Shown: positions 50,527-60,916 of the stretch, in pieces | Numbering within the stretch: position 1 is the first letter of the stretch | Layout: each line of letters begins with the position of its first letter | Source of the DNA: Staphylococcus pseudoxylosus | Lineage (GTDB): Bacteria > Bacillota > Bacilli > Staphylococcales > Staphylococcaceae | Direction of reading: 5' to 3' | NCBI RefSeq assembly: GCF_003697915.1 | Contig: NZ_RCVN01000015.1 | Coordinates: 1-64,000 of the forward strand | Length of the DNA stretch: 64,000 nucleotides | Made by a program: the position numbers and the translations under genes | Notes under the pieces: model-generated | What the model was told of the DNA's origin: nothing | Database searches by the model: none | What the model saw: only the letters and a program-made list of their open reading frames with translations

Positions 50527-51972
50527 ATGGCACAAAATAATATGAATCGTGGTCTAAATTCTCGACATATTTCAATGATAGCAATTGGGGGTGCCATTGG
50601 AACCGGACTTTTTGTTGCTACAGGTAATGTAATTTCTCAAGCTGGTCCTGGTGGTGCTATATTAGCTTATTTAATTATTGGGGTCATGTTGTATTTCTTA
50701 ATGTCCTCTATTGGGGAACTAGCCACATTTTACCCTGTTTCAGGATCTTTTAGTTCTTACTCTACCCGCTTTGTAGATAAGTCATTAGGATTCACGATGG
50801 GATGGCTCTATTGGGCAATATGGTTACTCGTTACAAGTGTAGATATCATTATTTCTGCAAGTGTACTTAATTATTGGGATACGTTTCAATTTTTCAGTCC
50901 TGTAACCTGGAGTATTATCTTTTTATGTTTACTTTTCTTATTAAATATATTTTCAGTCAAAGCATTTGGTGAAACTGAATTTTGGTTATCATTAATTAAA
51001 GTAATTACAATTATTGTCTTTATCGCCATTGGTGTTCTTACTATCTTTGGTATTTTAGGTGGTAAAACATATGGCCTTTCAAATTATACTGTGGGAGAAG
51101 CACCATTTGTTGGTGGTTTTTCAGGTTTCTTAGGCGTACTACTCGTTGCAGGATTTTCGGTTGGTGGTACAGAGGTAGTTGCAGTTACTGCAGGTGAATC
51201 ATCTAATCCTGATCGTTCAATGCCAAAAGCAATAAAACAAGTGTTTTGGAGAATATTATTATTCTATGTTTTATCTATTGCAGTTATTTCTGCAATCATA
51301 CCTTATACTGATCCTTTGTTACTAAACGAAAGCGAATCTGTATCTCAAAGTCCATTTACAATTGTGTTTGATCGTGTGGGAATTGCTTTTGCAGCATCAG
51401 TGATTAACGCAGTTATCTTAACTTCGTTATTATCAGCAGCTAACTCTGGTATTTATACCACTAGTCGCATGTTGTACTCAATGGCCGAAGACAAACAAGC
51501 ACCAAGATTCTTAGCGAAATTAAACAAAACAACAAAACTACCTTTGGTTGCACTATTCACAACATTCATTATTGTATTAGCAGTAATTATATTGGCGCAA
51601 TTCAAATCAGATATTGTGTTTACATTACTTAATATCATCGGTTCTTTAGTTATTGTTATTTGGGCAGCTAGTATTCTAGCCCAAATTAGACTTCGTTTAG
51701 CAATTAAAAAGCAAAACAAAGATCCTAAAGATGTGCTACCGTATAAAGCACCGTTTTATCCTTTAGGTCCTATTATTGTAATCATCGCTTTACTGTTCCT
51801 ATTTGGAGGTAATTCGTTCGGTGCAGCATTATCAGGAGATATTGGCGCACTATTTAGAAACATAATACCTATGGTCATTTTAGTTCTAATATACTTAGTA
51901 CATAAATTTATTAGAAAAACTAAAATTGTAAAACTTGAAAAAATTGACTTAAAACGTCACGACTTAAACTAG
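50527..51972 (+). CDS. Amino-acid permease (APC superfamily, LysP-like)
   Basis: 481 residues, twelve predicted helices. AAT-family signature at the N terminus: HISMIAIGGAIGTGLFVATGNVISQAGPGGAILAYLIIG. Further motifs are GELATFYPVSGSFSSYSTRF, GVLLVAGFSVGGTEVVAVTAGES and SAANSGIYTTSRMLYSMAEDKQAP. This order is typical of lysine/aromatic-type permeases, and the S. aureus gene beside katA is annotated as LysP. Substrate is inferred only. ATG 50527 follows TTAGGAG. Confidence 0.85.
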   Translation: MAQNNMNRGLNSRHISMIAIGGAIGTGLFVATGNVISQAGPGGAILAYLIIGVMLYFLMSSIGELATFYPVSGSFSSYSTRFVDKSLGFTMGWLYWAIWLLVTSVDIIISASVLNYWDTFQFFSPVTWSIIFLCLLFLLNIFSVKAFGETEFWLSLIKVITIIVFIAIGVLTIFGILGGKTYGLSNYTVGEAPFVGGFSGFLGVLLVAGFSVGGTEVVAVTAGESSNPDRSMPKAIKQVFWRILLFYVLSIAVISAIIPYTDPLLLNESESVSQSPFTIVFDRVGIAFAASVINAVILTSLLSAANSGIYTTSRMLYSMAEDKQAPRFLAKLNKTTKLPLVALFTTFIIVLAVIILAQFKSDIVFTLLNIIGSLVIVIWAASILAQIRLRLAIKKQNKDPKDVLPYKAPFYPLGPIIVIIALLFLFGGNSFGAALSGDIGALFRNIIPMVILVLIYLVHKFIRKTKIVKLEKIDLKRHDLN

Positions 51973-52049
51973 TTATATCATATTAAAGAGGCGTATACAC
52001 GCTTTAGTATAATGAACACACTAGCAATTAAGAAAATAGCAAAGTTACG

Positions 52050-52099
52050 AAAACAGGAATACGAAAGCAATTTAAACATTGATTTCGTATTCCTGTTTT
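52050..52099. terminator. Terminator of the permease gene
   Basis: AAAACAGGAATACGAAA (52050-52066) pairs perfectly with TTTCGTATTCCTGTTTT (52083-52099). Confidence 0.88.
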
Positions 52100-52259
52100 G
52101 TTGTTATATAGTATTTTATTTAAAATACATAGATTTGTCAGTATAATACGTAAATATTTTTATTAATTCTTTCCAAATACATAAGCCTCAGTTATTTTCA
52201 GTTATATAGAAGTATAGTATAATAATTAATAACAATGACGTAACTTAGAGGTGGAAAAT

Positions 52260-52574
52260 ATGATTGGGCAAACGAATTTATTTGACGATATTTTAGAAAC
52301 TGAAGAACGCTTCGTTATAGTTGTGCAATCACTTGAAGATAAGCATCAACGCTTAATCAAACGTACATTAAGAGAGTATAGTAGTTTAGACCATTCACAA
52401 ATGGAAAGTCTTTTTGAACATTTGAAAGACTTATTCTTGCAAGAAGACTTTGAGGAAAACCAGTCTGCATTTGCAATAACTGTTTATACTAACTTAGACT
52501 ATGCGGCAGACCATGTATATGCACACGTCAAGCGACATCGTGGCAAAAATGAATGGACGCACACTGCAAAGTAA
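52260..52574 (+). CDS. Uncharacterised protein, 104 residues
   Basis: Start ATG 52260, with AGAGGTGG 5 bases before it; GTG 52251 is part of the ribosome site. The chain MIGQTNLFDDILETEERFVIVVQSL... is acidic, all-soluble, with helices and one conserved-looking His-rich tail (DHVYAHVKRHRGKNEWTHTAK). I cannot name the family. It lies alone between two terminators, downstream of the permease, and is likely a conserved staphylococcal gene. Confidence 0.65.
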   Translation: MIGQTNLFDDILETEERFVIVVQSLEDKHQRLIKRTLREYSSLDHSQMESLFEHLKDLFLQEDFEENQSAFAITVYTNLDYAADHVYAHVKRHRGKNEWTHTAK

Positions 52575-52791
52575 TATACACCATACGTTGAAAACTTAGT
52601 ACATTAGGAATCTTACTACTGCAACTTTTATAAAATCACAAATTACTCTGATTTAAACATATTAAGTAGGATGCCACACTGAGATTTCATATTCATTAAA
52701 TCAATGTCAGTTCTTATGTACAAAAGTAGTTCATTCATTCTAAAACTTGCTATAAACTACTTTTCAATGTTAAAAAACAACCATTATCATT

Positions 52792-52839
52792 AAAAATAGA
52801 GCCCGAGACACATAACTAAATGTCTCAGGCTCTATTTTT
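52792..52839. terminator. Terminator of the HAD hydrolase / threonine operon
   Basis: AAAAATAGAGCCCGAGACA (52792-52810) pairs with TGTCTCAGGCTCTATTTTT (52821-52839), one mismatch. It overlaps the stop of the HAD gene. Confidence 0.88.
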
Positions 52840-53644
52840 AATTTAATAAAGTTTTTAAAGCATGTGGAATACCGTTATCACTGTTACTTAAAGTTATCTC
52901 ATCAGCAACTTTTTTCACATCATCATTAGCATTTCCCATTGCTACAGCGTGTCCAACAACTTTTAACATAGAGATATCATTGGAACTGTCGCCAAAAGCA
53001 ATCACTTCTGATAGGTCAATTTGTACTTTTTTACATAATTCCGTAACGGCATTTCCTTTTGATACGCCGTTAGCCATAAATTCTAAGAAATATGGTTTAC
53101 TTGTCGTAACATCAATTTCTTCATTAAAATGGCCGGCCAAATCTTTATTAAGACCTGTAATCGTAGGTACATAATCGACACCCATGACTTTAGGCACATC
53201 CTCTTGAATAAAGCCCTTTAAGTCATCTACGCGTTTCATAGGCAATCCAGTTAATTCAGATTCAATATTCATATATTCATGTTCACCTTCGTAAACAATA
53301 AATCCATCTTGATAAGTTAATACGAATAATCCATTTTTCCGACAATAGTCGACTATAAAATCAAAATTTTCTTTAGAAACAGTACGGCTTACTTCCACCA
53401 CTTCTGTATTAACATTCACGGTTTTCCCACCATTATAGCTAATCACATAACTTTGAAATTGATCTAATTGTAAAGTTTTAGCAGTAGGTAACATACCTTC
53501 TGTAGGACGTCCTGATGCTAATACAACTTTGTATCCTTTATTTTGTATGTCAATTAAATAACTTTCTGTTTCAGGACTCATCTGATTCTCATGGTTCATC
53601 AATGTATCATCCATATCCATTACTATCATTTTATATTCACTCAT
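52838..53644 (-). CDS. Cof-type HAD-superfamily phosphatase
   Basis: 268 residues. HAD motif I VMDMDDTLMN has the nucleophile Asp10 and acid Asp12. Motif II is LASGRP, motif III a Lys in the C2-type cap, and motif IV GDSSNDISML, all complete. Such enzymes dephosphorylate sugar phosphates, pyridoxal phosphate or flavin-linked metabolites. The gene begins 44 bases after thrB on the same strand and has GGGAG at its start, so it may be co-transcribed with the threonine operon. Substrate unknown. Confidence 0.88.
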   Translation of the reverse strand: MSEYKMIVMDMDDTLMNHENQMSPETESYLIDIQNKGYKVVLASGRPTEGMLPTAKTLQLDQFQSYVISYNGGKTVNVNTEVVEVSRTVSKENFDFIVDYCRKNGLFVLTYQDGFIVYEGEHEYMNIESELTGLPMKRVDDLKGFIQEDVPKVMGVDYVPTITGLNKDLAGHFNEEIDVTTSKPYFLEFMANGVSKGNAVTELCKKVQIDLSEVIAFGDSSNDISMLKVVGHAVAMGNANDDVKKVADEITLSNSDNGIPHALKTLLN

Positions 53645-53688
53645 GTTGCTTGTCTCCCTTCAACGTCTTCACTATATATTACAACAAA

Positions 53689-54609
53689 TTATTGACGTTG
53701 GTACAACACTTTGAGTTCAACACCCGTCTCATTAATCGTCACCAACTCTGAACGACAATTTTCAAATGTTCTTTTTAATTCTCTAACCAATTCACCACTA
53801 CGTTCAGGACCTATCATAGTTAGTACAGTTGGACCAGCACCACTAATCACTGTAGCGTACGCTAAATATTGTTTTGCTAGACCTTTAATTGTCTGGAATT
53901 CAGGAATTAAATCTTGTCTGTATGGTTCATGAAAACCATCTTGCTCCATCATTTTTCCAGCTAATACGTAATTATGTTGAATAAGTGCACTAATCATCGT
54001 GTTACTAATTGCACTATTTTGAACAGCCTTTTTATGTGAAAAGGTATCAGGTAAAGCATTTCTTGAATCAATCGTTCTTAATTCATAAGATGGCACTGTG
54101 ATAATGATATCTACTTTAGGTGTATCAATATAAGAAACATCAGTTACCTTGGTTTCTGGATTGTAATAACCTAAGACTAAACCACCGTAAATCGTCGGTG
54201 CAACATTATCTGGATGACCTTCAAATTCGGTAGCGAGTTGCAATAATTCATATTTCGACAACTCAATGTCACCAAAATAGTTTGCTATGTATAAGGCACC
54301 TACTAAAGCAGATGCCGAAGAACCTAATCCTCTAGCCAACGGGATTTCACTTCTCATTTCTACTGCTAAAGGAGGTAAAACCACGTTATACTTATGCGCA
54401 ACTTTTTGTGCAATTTGGTAAATATAATGACTACTATCTGTTGGTAAACCTTCTACATTAGGACCAATATGGTTAAACGACCAATGAGCTTCATCACTTA
54501 TTTTCACATCTAAATATAAAAATTTATTTAAAGCCATACCAATTGAATCAAATCCGACACCTAAATTTGCAGTAGATGCCGGGATTTTCAAATGTAACCT
54601 TTCGCTCAT
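53689..54609 (-). CDS. thrB: Homoserine kinase
   Basis: Phosphorylates homoserine with ATP in threonine synthesis. 306 residues, GHMP kinase fold. The ATP loop is [17 protein letters not shown] (residues 93-109) and the N-terminal substrate segment is [19 protein letters not shown]. The ATG follows the thrC stop by one base, so translation is coupled. Last biosynthetic gene of hom-thrC-thrB. Confidence 0.96.
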   Translation of the reverse strand: MSERLHLKIPASTANLGVGFDSIGMALNKFLYLDVKISDEAHWSFNHIGPNVEGLPTDSSHYIYQIAQKVAHKYNVVLPPLAVEMRSEIPLARGLGSSASALVGALYIANYFGDIELSKYELLQLATEFEGHPDNVAPTIYGGLVLGYYNPETKVTDVSYIDTPKVDIIITVPSYELRTIDSRNALPDTFSHKKAVQNSAISNTMISALIQHNYVLAGKMMEQDGFHEPYRQDLIPEFQTIKGLAKQYLAYATVISGAGPTVLTMIGPERSGELVRELKRTFENCRSELVTINETGVELKVLYQRQ

Positions 54610-54610
54610 G

Positions 54611-55672
54611 CTAAAGTGCCCCTTTGATATATTCTAAAATACTTTCTCTATCATTTGGCAATGGTTTAATCGGATTATCCAACAAGGAAATTGCAGTATC
54701 TGGATCTTTCAAACCATTACCGGTTAATACAGAAACTACTTTTTTACCTTGAGGTAATTTGCCTGCTCGATGTAACTTAATCAGTCCGGCAATTGATGCA
54801 TTACTAGCTGGTTCACTGAATACACCTTCGTTGCGCGCCATCAATTGATAGGCCTCTAATATTTCTTCGTCAGTAACACTATCTATTTGGCCATTAGACT
54901 CCTCAAGTGCGGCAGTTGCTTTGTCCCAACTTGCAGGATTTCCAATTCTGATTGCTGTTGCAACTGTGTCGGGATTTTTCACTACTTTATTTTGAACGAT
55001 TGGTGAAGCACCTTCAGCTTGAAAACCAAACATTTGTGGTAATTGCGTATCATTTGCTTCATGGTAATCTTTAAAGCCTTTCCAATATGCAGAAATATTT
55101 CCAGCATTACCAACTGGGATGGATAAAATATCAGGCGCAACACCATCTAATTGTTGGATGACCTCGAAAGCACCTGTTTTTTGTCCTTCAATGCGATAAG
55201 GGTTTACTGAATTAACTAGAGCAATTTCTCCATTTTTAGCAATTTCTTGAACAATTTCTAAAGCTTCATCAAAATTACCTTCAATTGAAACAATTTCTGC
55301 TCCGTACATCACAGCTTGTGACAATTTACCCAACGCGATTTTACCTTCTGGAATCACTACAATGGCTTTTAATCCAGCACGTGCAGCATATGCAGCTGCC
55401 GAAGCTGATGTATTTCCAGTAGAAGCACAAATTACAATTTTCTTGCCTTCTTCTTTCGCTTTAGCCATTGCCATGACCATTCCTCTATCTTTGAATGAAC
55501 CTGTCGGATTGGCACCTTCATATTTTACGTGTAATTCAATCCCTAACATTTTAGACATATTTTCACAGTAAATTAGTGGTGTATGTCCTTCATTTAATGA
55601 TAAAGATGGTGTTTTTTCAGTTACTGGTAAATAATTTTTAAACTCTTCTACTAAACCTTTCCAATTCTTCAT
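54611..55672 (-). CDS. thrC: Threonine synthase
   Basis: PLP enzyme forming threonine from O-phosphohomoserine. 353 residues. The PLP lysine is in [13 protein letters not shown]; the phosphate-binding loop is [24 protein letters not shown] and [11 protein letters not shown] are typical. ATG 55672 lies 5 bases after the hom stop. Short type (no long N-terminal domain), as usual in Firmicutes. Confidence 0.96.
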   Translation of the reverse strand: MKNWKGLVEEFKNYLPVTEKTPSLSLNEGHTPLIYCENMSKMLGIELHVKYEGANPTGSFKDRGMVMAMAKAKEEGKKIVICASTGNTSASAAAYAARAGLKAIVVIPEGKIALGKLSQAVMYGAEIVSIEGNFDEALEIVQEIAKNGEIALVNSVNPYRIEGQKTGAFEVIQQLDGVAPDILSIPVGNAGNISAYWKGFKDYHEANDTQLPQMFGFQAEGASPIVQNKVVKNPDTVATAIRIGNPASWDKATAALEESNGQIDSVTDEEILEAYQLMARNEGVFSEPASNASIAGLIKLHRAGKLPQGKKVVSVLTGNGLKDPDTAISLLDNPIKPLPNDRESILEYIKGAL

Positions 55673-55677
55673 ATTAA

Positions 55678-56958
55678 TTAAACCCCTTCTACTGGATAAA
55701 TTTTCTTAACGATATAACCTGACTCTGTAATTGACGCTTCTGGATTTTCATCGATTCCGATTACTGCAACACCTACTGTATGAGCGTCACGTTCAGTTAC
55801 TGCTAATGATTTATGGAAAGGTAATGCACCCTTAAGTAAAGTTTCAACTTTATTGACATCTTCACCGTCTGTTTGCACTACAACGTAGTAACTTTCTTTT
55901 TCTTTAATTGATACCGTATCTCCATCGTCCATAATCGCTTTTGTTTTTTCAGTTTTTAATTCAAAATGTGGTGGTAAAGTGTGTAAGTTCGTATCGAAAT
56001 TTAATGTTACATTTAATAGATCACTTACAACTGCGCTACCAGTAGCAAGACTACCAGCGCCTTTTCCGTAAAACATTGTTTCGCCCACTGCATCACCGAT
56101 GACATAAATTGCATTAAACTCATCTTCAACAGCAGCTAATTGATGAGCTTTGTTGATAAGTGTAGGTGAGACAGAAGCTTGTACTTGGCCATGCTCATAT
56201 GTACCTTTACCAATCAACTTAATCTTATAACCTAAATCATCGGCAACTTTAATGTCTGAGGGCTCAACATCACTAATTCCATGTCTTACCACATCGTCTA
56301 AATTAATAACTTGGTTAAATGATAAATATGAAGTAATGACAACTTTTCTAGCAGCGTCGATGCCTTCAACATCATCAGTTGGATCTGCTTCTGCAAAGCC
56401 TAATCTTTTCGCTTCATCCAAAGCATCCTCGAATGACGTTTGTTCTTTTGTCATTTTACTTAAAATAAAATTAGAAGTTCCATTTAATATACCCATAAAT
56501 TTACTAATGTTATTAGCATTTAATCCATTGTTAATTGCGTTTACAATTGGGATACCGCCTGCAACACTAGCCTCATATTTTAAAGCTACATCATTTTCTT
56601 GTGCCAAATCTTCTAATACATTTAGATGCACTGCTAATAAATCCTTATTTGCAGTCACTACATGTTTCTTTTGACTTAATGCGCGCTTCAACCAATCCAC
56701 TGTTGGCTCAATACCACCCATAACTTCTACTACAATATCAATTGAATCATCGTTTAATATTTCATCAATGTCTTCAGTTAAATTATAATTCGACACATTG
56801 ATTGGACGTTGTCTTGATTTATCTCGAACCAATATGTGTCGAATATTAATGTTTTTATTCATTGTTTCTTTTATTTGTTCTCTATTTTCTTCAATAATTT
56901 TTACTACACCAGAACCTACAGTTCCTAAACCTAGTAAGGCTACATTTAATTCCTTCAT
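55678..56958 (-). CDS. hom: Homoserine dehydrogenase
   Basis: Reduces aspartate semialdehyde to homoserine with NAD(P)H; branch point to threonine and methionine. 426 residues. Rossmann motif [13 protein letters not shown] at residues 10-22; catalytic segment [16 protein letters not shown] and [14 protein letters not shown]; and a C-terminal ACT domain ([19 protein letters not shown]) for allosteric control by threonine. First gene of hom-thrC-thrB. No T-box was seen upstream. Confidence 0.96.
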   Translation of the reverse strand: MKELNVALLGLGTVGSGVVKIIEENREQIKETMNKNINIRHILVRDKSRQRPINVSNYNLTEDIDEILNDDSIDIVVEVMGGIEPTVDWLKRALSQKKHVVTANKDLLAVHLNVLEDLAQENDVALKYEASVAGGIPIVNAINNGLNANNISKFMGILNGTSNFILSKMTKEQTSFEDALDEAKRLGFAEADPTDDVEGIDAARKVVITSYLSFNQVINLDDVVRHGISDVEPSDIKVADDLGYKIKLIGKGTYEHGQVQASVSPTLINKAHQLAAVEDEFNAIYVIGDAVGETMFYGKGAGSLATGSAVVSDLLNVTLNFDTNLHTLPPHFELKTEKTKAIMDDGDTVSIKEKESYYVVVQTDGEDVNKVETLLKGALPFHKSLAVTERDAHTVGVAVIGIDENPEASITESGYIVKKIYPVEGV

Positions 56959-57112
56959 AATTTCATTCCTCCGATTGTTCTTCTAAAAAATACAGTTGTA
57001 CAGTTGAAAAATACTTGAATATGGTATAGTATAAATTCATTCATTATTTTTGTAAAGGTGAAAATTTAGATTCTATATCTATCCTATCACTCTCGTGATA
57101 AAAACTAAACAA

Positions 57113-57127
57113 AATTTTCTGATTTTT
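57113..57127 (+). promoter_or_regulatory. Weak CodY-like motif before the aspartokinase gene
   Basis: AATTTTCTGATTTTT matches 12 of 15 positions of AATTTTCWGAAAATT and lies 20 bases before the aspartokinase ATG. Suggestive only. Confidence 0.3.
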
Positions 57128-57146
57128 TAGAAAGGTTGTATGTCCC

Positions 57147-58514
57147 ATGAAAGTTGCCAAGTTTGGAGGAAGTTCTGTATCTACTGCAGATCAAATTAAA
57201 AAAGTATTAAATATCGTTAATTCCGATGAAGATCGGAAAATCATCATTGTTTCCGCACCAGGTAAGCGACATAAAGAAGATGTTAAAACAACAGATTTAC
57301 TTATTCGTCTATATGAGAAAGTCATTGATGATTTAGATTATATTTCTAAAAAAGAAGAAATTATTCAGCGTTATGCTGATATCATTTATGAATTAGATAT
57401 GAGTGATAACTTATTAACTATGATTGATCAAACGTTAGAAAATTTTATTGCTACATTAAAAGATAAACCTTCACGTTTATTAGATGCTTTACTTTCATGT
57501 GGTGAAAATTTCAATGCACAATTAATTGCAGAATATAACAATAGCCAAGGCATACCAACGCGCTATGTATCTCCTGGCGAAGCGGGTATTCAAGTAACTG
57601 ATTTGCCCCAAAACGCACAAATTTTAGATCAATCATATGAAGCGTTATATAACTTAAGAGCATATGACGAAAAATTAATTGTCCCAGGTTTTTTTGGTGT
57701 TTCAAGACAAAACTATATCGTAACATTTCCTCGTGGTGGGTCTGACATCACTGGTGCTATTGTTGCAAGAGGTGTCAGAGCAGACTTATATGAAAACTTC
57801 ACTGATGTTTCAGGCATTTTCAGAGCAAATCCAACCATTGTCAAAAATCCTGAAGTTATTGATGAAATTACCTATAGAGAAATGAGGGAATTGTCTTATG
57901 CAGGTTTCGGCGTCTTTCATGATGAAGCTTTACAGCCGCTACATAAAGATAGAATTCCTGTCGTTATAAAAAATACAAATAGACCAAATGATACAGGGAC
58001 ATTTATTCGTCATGATAGAGAAATTAATTCTAGCAATATCGTGAGTGGTATTAGTTGTGACAAAGGCTTTACTGTATTAAATATCAAAAAATATTTAATG
58101 AATAGACAAGTAGGGTTTACTCGTAAAATCCTAGGTGTGTTAGAAGATTATAATATTTCTTTCGACCATATGCCTTCGGGTATTGATAGCATCAGTATCA
58201 TTATGCGTTCAAAAGAAATTCATAACAGAGAAGAACAAGTACTTAATGATATTCGTGATAAATGTGACGTTGATGAGTTAAGTGTAGAACATGATTTAGC
58301 CATCCTAATGATTGTTGGTGAAGGTATGCACAGAATCGTTGGTACAGCTAACACAATTACACATGCGTTAGCAGAATCTAAAATTAATTTAAAAATGATG
58401 AACCAAGGTGCTTCTGAGATTTCAATTATGTTCGGTATTGATGTAGCAGATGCCGATAAAGCTGTGAAATCAACTTACGAATATTGTTACAATGGAAAAT
58501 GCTTAAAAATATAG
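57147..58514 (+). CDS. lysC: Aspartate kinase
   Basis: Phosphorylates aspartate at the entry to the lysine, threonine and methionine routes. 455 residues: amino-acid kinase domain starting MKVAKFGGSSVS, with FPRGGSDITGAIVARG, and two C-terminal ACT domains (FTVLNIKKYL..., LAILMIVGEGMHRIVGTA). Divergent from the hom operon it feeds. The class and gene name could also be written as thrD/dapG; the choice of lysC is by common use. Confidence 0.9.
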   Translation: MKVAKFGGSSVSTADQIKKVLNIVNSDEDRKIIIVSAPGKRHKEDVKTTDLLIRLYEKVIDDLDYISKKEEIIQRYADIIYELDMSDNLLTMIDQTLENFIATLKDKPSRLLDALLSCGENFNAQLIAEYNNSQGIPTRYVSPGEAGIQVTDLPQNAQILDQSYEALYNLRAYDEKLIVPGFFGVSRQNYIVTFPRGGSDITGAIVARGVRADLYENFTDVSGIFRANPTIVKNPEVIDEITYREMRELSYAGFGVFHDEALQPLHKDRIPVVIKNTNRPNDTGTFIRHDREINSSNIVSGISCDKGFTVLNIKKYLMNRQVGFTRKILGVLEDYNISFDHMPSGIDSISIIMRSKEIHNREEQVLNDIRDKCDVDELSVEHDLAILMIVGEGMHRIVGTANTITHALAESKINLKMMNQGASEISIMFGIDVADADKAVKSTYEYCYNGKCLKI

Positions 58515-58538
58515 TATCACACATTATTTAACAAGCAA

Positions 58539-58598
58539 AAAATCCTTCAAATTCATTTTGTCTTCCTATTAGGACTGACGAATGATTTGAAGGATTTT
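58539..58598. terminator. Bidirectional terminator after the aspartokinase gene
   Basis: AAAATCCTTCAAATTCATT pairs with AATGATTTGAAGGATTTT, a long stem that overlaps the last codon of the converging gene at 58597. Confidence 0.85.
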
Positions 58599-59190
58599 AT
58601 ATTGCTTTTTTCTCTGAAATAAGTGCTTGGTTAATACGGTCATCTCCAACAACTAATCTCAAGATTACAAATTGATAATAACTTAATGAATCTATTACAT
58701 TTCTATAATTTGGTAGTTGATGATAATCTATTGGATCTAATAGTTCATACATTAATACGATTTCTGGTTTAATATAATCAACATCCCATTTAATAGAATG
58801 GAAGTAAATATTTTTCTCTGGCAACCTTATATTATGGTTCCATCTAAACATCCACTCTTCATCTTTCACATCGTATACAATCACTGTCATAATCAATGTA
58901 TCACCATTATATATATTAGCATGTGTTATTTTTGAAAAATCTACTGCTGTATAATCAGAAGTACTTTGTGAATTATCATGCAATAACGTTCGATATTCAT
59001 TTGGAATATATTTTAAAACTTCTCCTAGAAACTTTCTCTCTACACTAATATCAACTTTATTATCAAGATCAAATGCATCATGTAAAAACAGTTGTTTTGC
59101 CACTTCACCATTATATTTAATTAAATTTGGTACATTCGTGTTTAAAATTTCGACAATTCTCTTTATCGATTTATTTTTTTCATTTTCCAA
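58597..59190 (-). CDS. Uncharacterised protein, about 198 residues
   Basis: Start TTG 59190 is chosen because GGGAGGTG lies 5 bases before it; upstream codons to 59262 form a hydrophobic run that is probably not translated. The sequence is soluble and mixed alpha/beta, acidic, with a repeated D/W-containing part (DVKDEEWMFRWNHNIRLPEKN, SIKWDVDYIKPEIVLMYELLD). The segments LFLHDAFDLDNKVDIS and KPEIVLMYE faintly recall nucleotidyltransferase (AbiEii-like) folds, but I cannot confirm the metal motif. A conserved neighbour of lysC in S. aureus, as far as I recall. Confidence 0.6.
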   Translation of the reverse strand: MENEKNKSIKRIVEILNTNVPNLIKYNGEVAKQLFLHDAFDLDNKVDISVERKFLGEVLKYIPNEYRTLLHDNSQSTSDYTAVDFSKITHANIYNGDTLIMTVIVYDVKDEEWMFRWNHNIRLPEKNIYFHSIKWDVDYIKPEIVLMYELLDPIDYHQLPNYRNVIDSLSYYQFVILRLVVGDDRINQALISEKKAI

Positions 59191-59302
59191 ATGTGCACCT
59201 CCCGACAAAAAGTAAGCGTTTCCAATAATTAATATTATATAGTTTGTCCTTAGATATTTCAATGTATTAAATACAAAATCGTGAAATAAAACACAAATTA
59301 TT

Positions 59303-59794
59303 TTAAAAACTGCCTACCAAGGTATAATCATGGTTAGAATGACTGTCTAAAATATCTGGCCTGTTTAACAGAAAAATATCATTAGCATTTGTATTAAGTG
59401 TTCTTTGAATGTCGGCAATTGCAGGTATTGTCTGGTATAAATTATTATCAAATATATATGGTACAGTGATAAAGTAATATCGAATACGGTATTTTGAAAA
59501 AGTTTGTACAACATCAGAACCCACAATGATATGAAAAGCACTATCAACTACGCCATTAGGTACAATAATATTGAAAGTTGTATACCTAGATACGTATTTA
59601 ATAATATCTGTAGAGTAACTAATCACAGATATTTTAATATCATAATTAGAAAGTTCGTCTAAAATTTTATATGCAAAAGGATGATTATCAAAAGCTATAA
59701 TATCCTCATGTTTAATTGTTCGAGTAATATGCTCGAGATATTCTTTTATCGTACTCAAATCGCTTTTCACCATCTTCCTTATTTTATATTGCAT
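59303..59794 (-). CDS. DeoR-type effector domain protein lacking an HTH
   Basis: 163 residues, starting just before MQYKIRKMVKSDLS. The order of features follows the C-terminal sugar-phosphate sensor domain of DeoR regulators: EDIIAFDNHPFAYKILDEL (phosphate loop position), KISVISYSTDIIKYVSRY, IIVPNGVVDSAFHIIVG, FSKYRIRYYFIT, AIADIQRTLN and NDIFLLNRPDIL. The usual N-terminal winged helix is absent. It could be a decayed regulator, or a free sensor domain. No sharp ribosome site is seen before ATG 59794. Confidence 0.6.
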   Translation of the reverse strand: MQYKIRKMVKSDLSTIKEYLEHITRTIKHEDIIAFDNHPFAYKILDELSNYDIKISVISYSTDIIKYVSRYTTFNIIVPNGVVDSAFHIIVGSDVVQTFSKYRIRYYFITVPYIFDNNLYQTIPAIADIQRTLNTNANDIFLLNRPDILDSHSNHDYTLVGSF

Positions 59795-60001
59795 ATAATT
59801 TATTATAGCTATTAATCTCCATAAGTTAAACCGTTATCTATTAAAAAAAATACCACTTAAGTGCCCAAAAGATACGAAAGGAATTAATTTACAAATATAT
59901 ATTATGTACAGGTTAGTTATAATATATTACTATGAATATAATTATAGTAACTATAATGAATTGATTAATAGCATTTGTACAAAATTAAATAAAAGCGTAA
60001 A

Positions 60002-60907
60002 ATGAGCTATGTTAAAAAATTTAATAAGATTAGGATGATATTCATGTTTTTACCACTTATATTACTAGTAATAATAGTACTACTTATTATTATAGTATTT
60101 ATAGATCATCGTGTTATGCAAAATAAACTAGAAACTGAAACTTATGCTAAGGATCAATTAGTAACTAAAATAAGTACAGTTACTCGTGAAAATACAAATT
60201 TGAAAAACAAAATGTTAGATATAGGTTCAAATAATGACACGCATCACCATGGTCTCAGAAAAGCTAAACAAGATTTAACAGTCATTTTAAATGAACAAAA
60301 AGAACAAGATGTAATAGCGTATTTCGATATTATTGCTACTGGTAATTTAGCTGTTAAGCATCCTCTATTTGAATACGCAAGAGCTTTTGACTATATTGTT
60401 TTTACTGAAAAAGGAATCTTCAATATTAATGTCAAAAATTGGAAGCAAAAAACTTTTTACCACTTTACGCCTGATTCAGCAGAACAATCTGAAATTGATA
60501 AAGAGAATTCAGTACATCAAATTGTAGGAAGATATATTGCCAACCAATTTCATGGCCAATTTCACTCATCACGTTCTACAACTTATACATTTATAGAACG
60601 AATTAAAAATAATTCTGTCATTTATGACTTCTACAATTATGATCCTTATGAACAAGCTTCTAAAAACACTCAAGCATTAGCAGCAAAAATTCACGAACGT
60701 TTAAATCAACAAATTCCAAATGTTGGTCTCGTCTACTTCACAGATGGTAGTGTTAATTTAATTGATGGCCCAGCAATTAGAAATAATTACGTGGAAACTG
60801 TTTCTTCAAAGTCTTCTTTACAAGAAATTATCAAAGAGACTTTAAATTCAAAAAATGATGTTTTAACTAAAGAACAATATGATAAATTAGTTGCACGTTT
60901 TAGCTAA
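60002..60907 (+). CDS. Membrane-anchored NERD-domain protein
   Basis: 301 residues. N-terminal membrane helix (about residues 14-34), a coiled-coil linker (QNKLETETYAKDQLVTKIS..., ENTNLKNKM), then a soluble domain with FDYIVFTEKGIFNINVKNWK, which matches the core of the NERD (nuclease-related) domain of the restriction-endonuclease-like fold. NERD proteins occur in Firmicutes, including staphylococcal plasmid and chromosomal genes, mostly of unknown role. The ribosome site upstream of ATG 60002 is poor. A downstream Met (MIFMFLPL) is an alternative. Confidence 0.75.
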   Translation: MSYVKKFNKIRMIFMFLPLILLVIIVLLIIIVFIDHRVMQNKLETETYAKDQLVTKISTVTRENTNLKNKMLDIGSNNDTHHHGLRKAKQDLTVILNEQKEQDVIAYFDIIATGNLAVKHPLFEYARAFDYIVFTEKGIFNINVKNWKQKTFYHFTPDSAEQSEIDKENSVHQIVGRYIANQFHGQFHSSRSTTYTFIERIKNNSVIYDFYNYDPYEQASKNTQALAAKIHERLNQQIPNVGLVYFTDGSVNLIDGPAIRNNYVETVSSKSSLQEIIKETLNSKNDVLTKEQYDKLVARFS

Positions 60908-60916
60908 TTTAACAAA

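Noticed and set aside
56959..57146. T-box or threonine attenuator before hom or lysC
   Set aside because: No AGGGTGGNACCGCG motif and no run of Thr/Ile codons. The region is too short to hold a T-box.
58597..59190. AbiEii-like nucleotidyltransferase toxin
   Set aside because: Only faint similarity; the GSxDxD-type metal motif could not be found and no partner antitoxin gene is adjacent.
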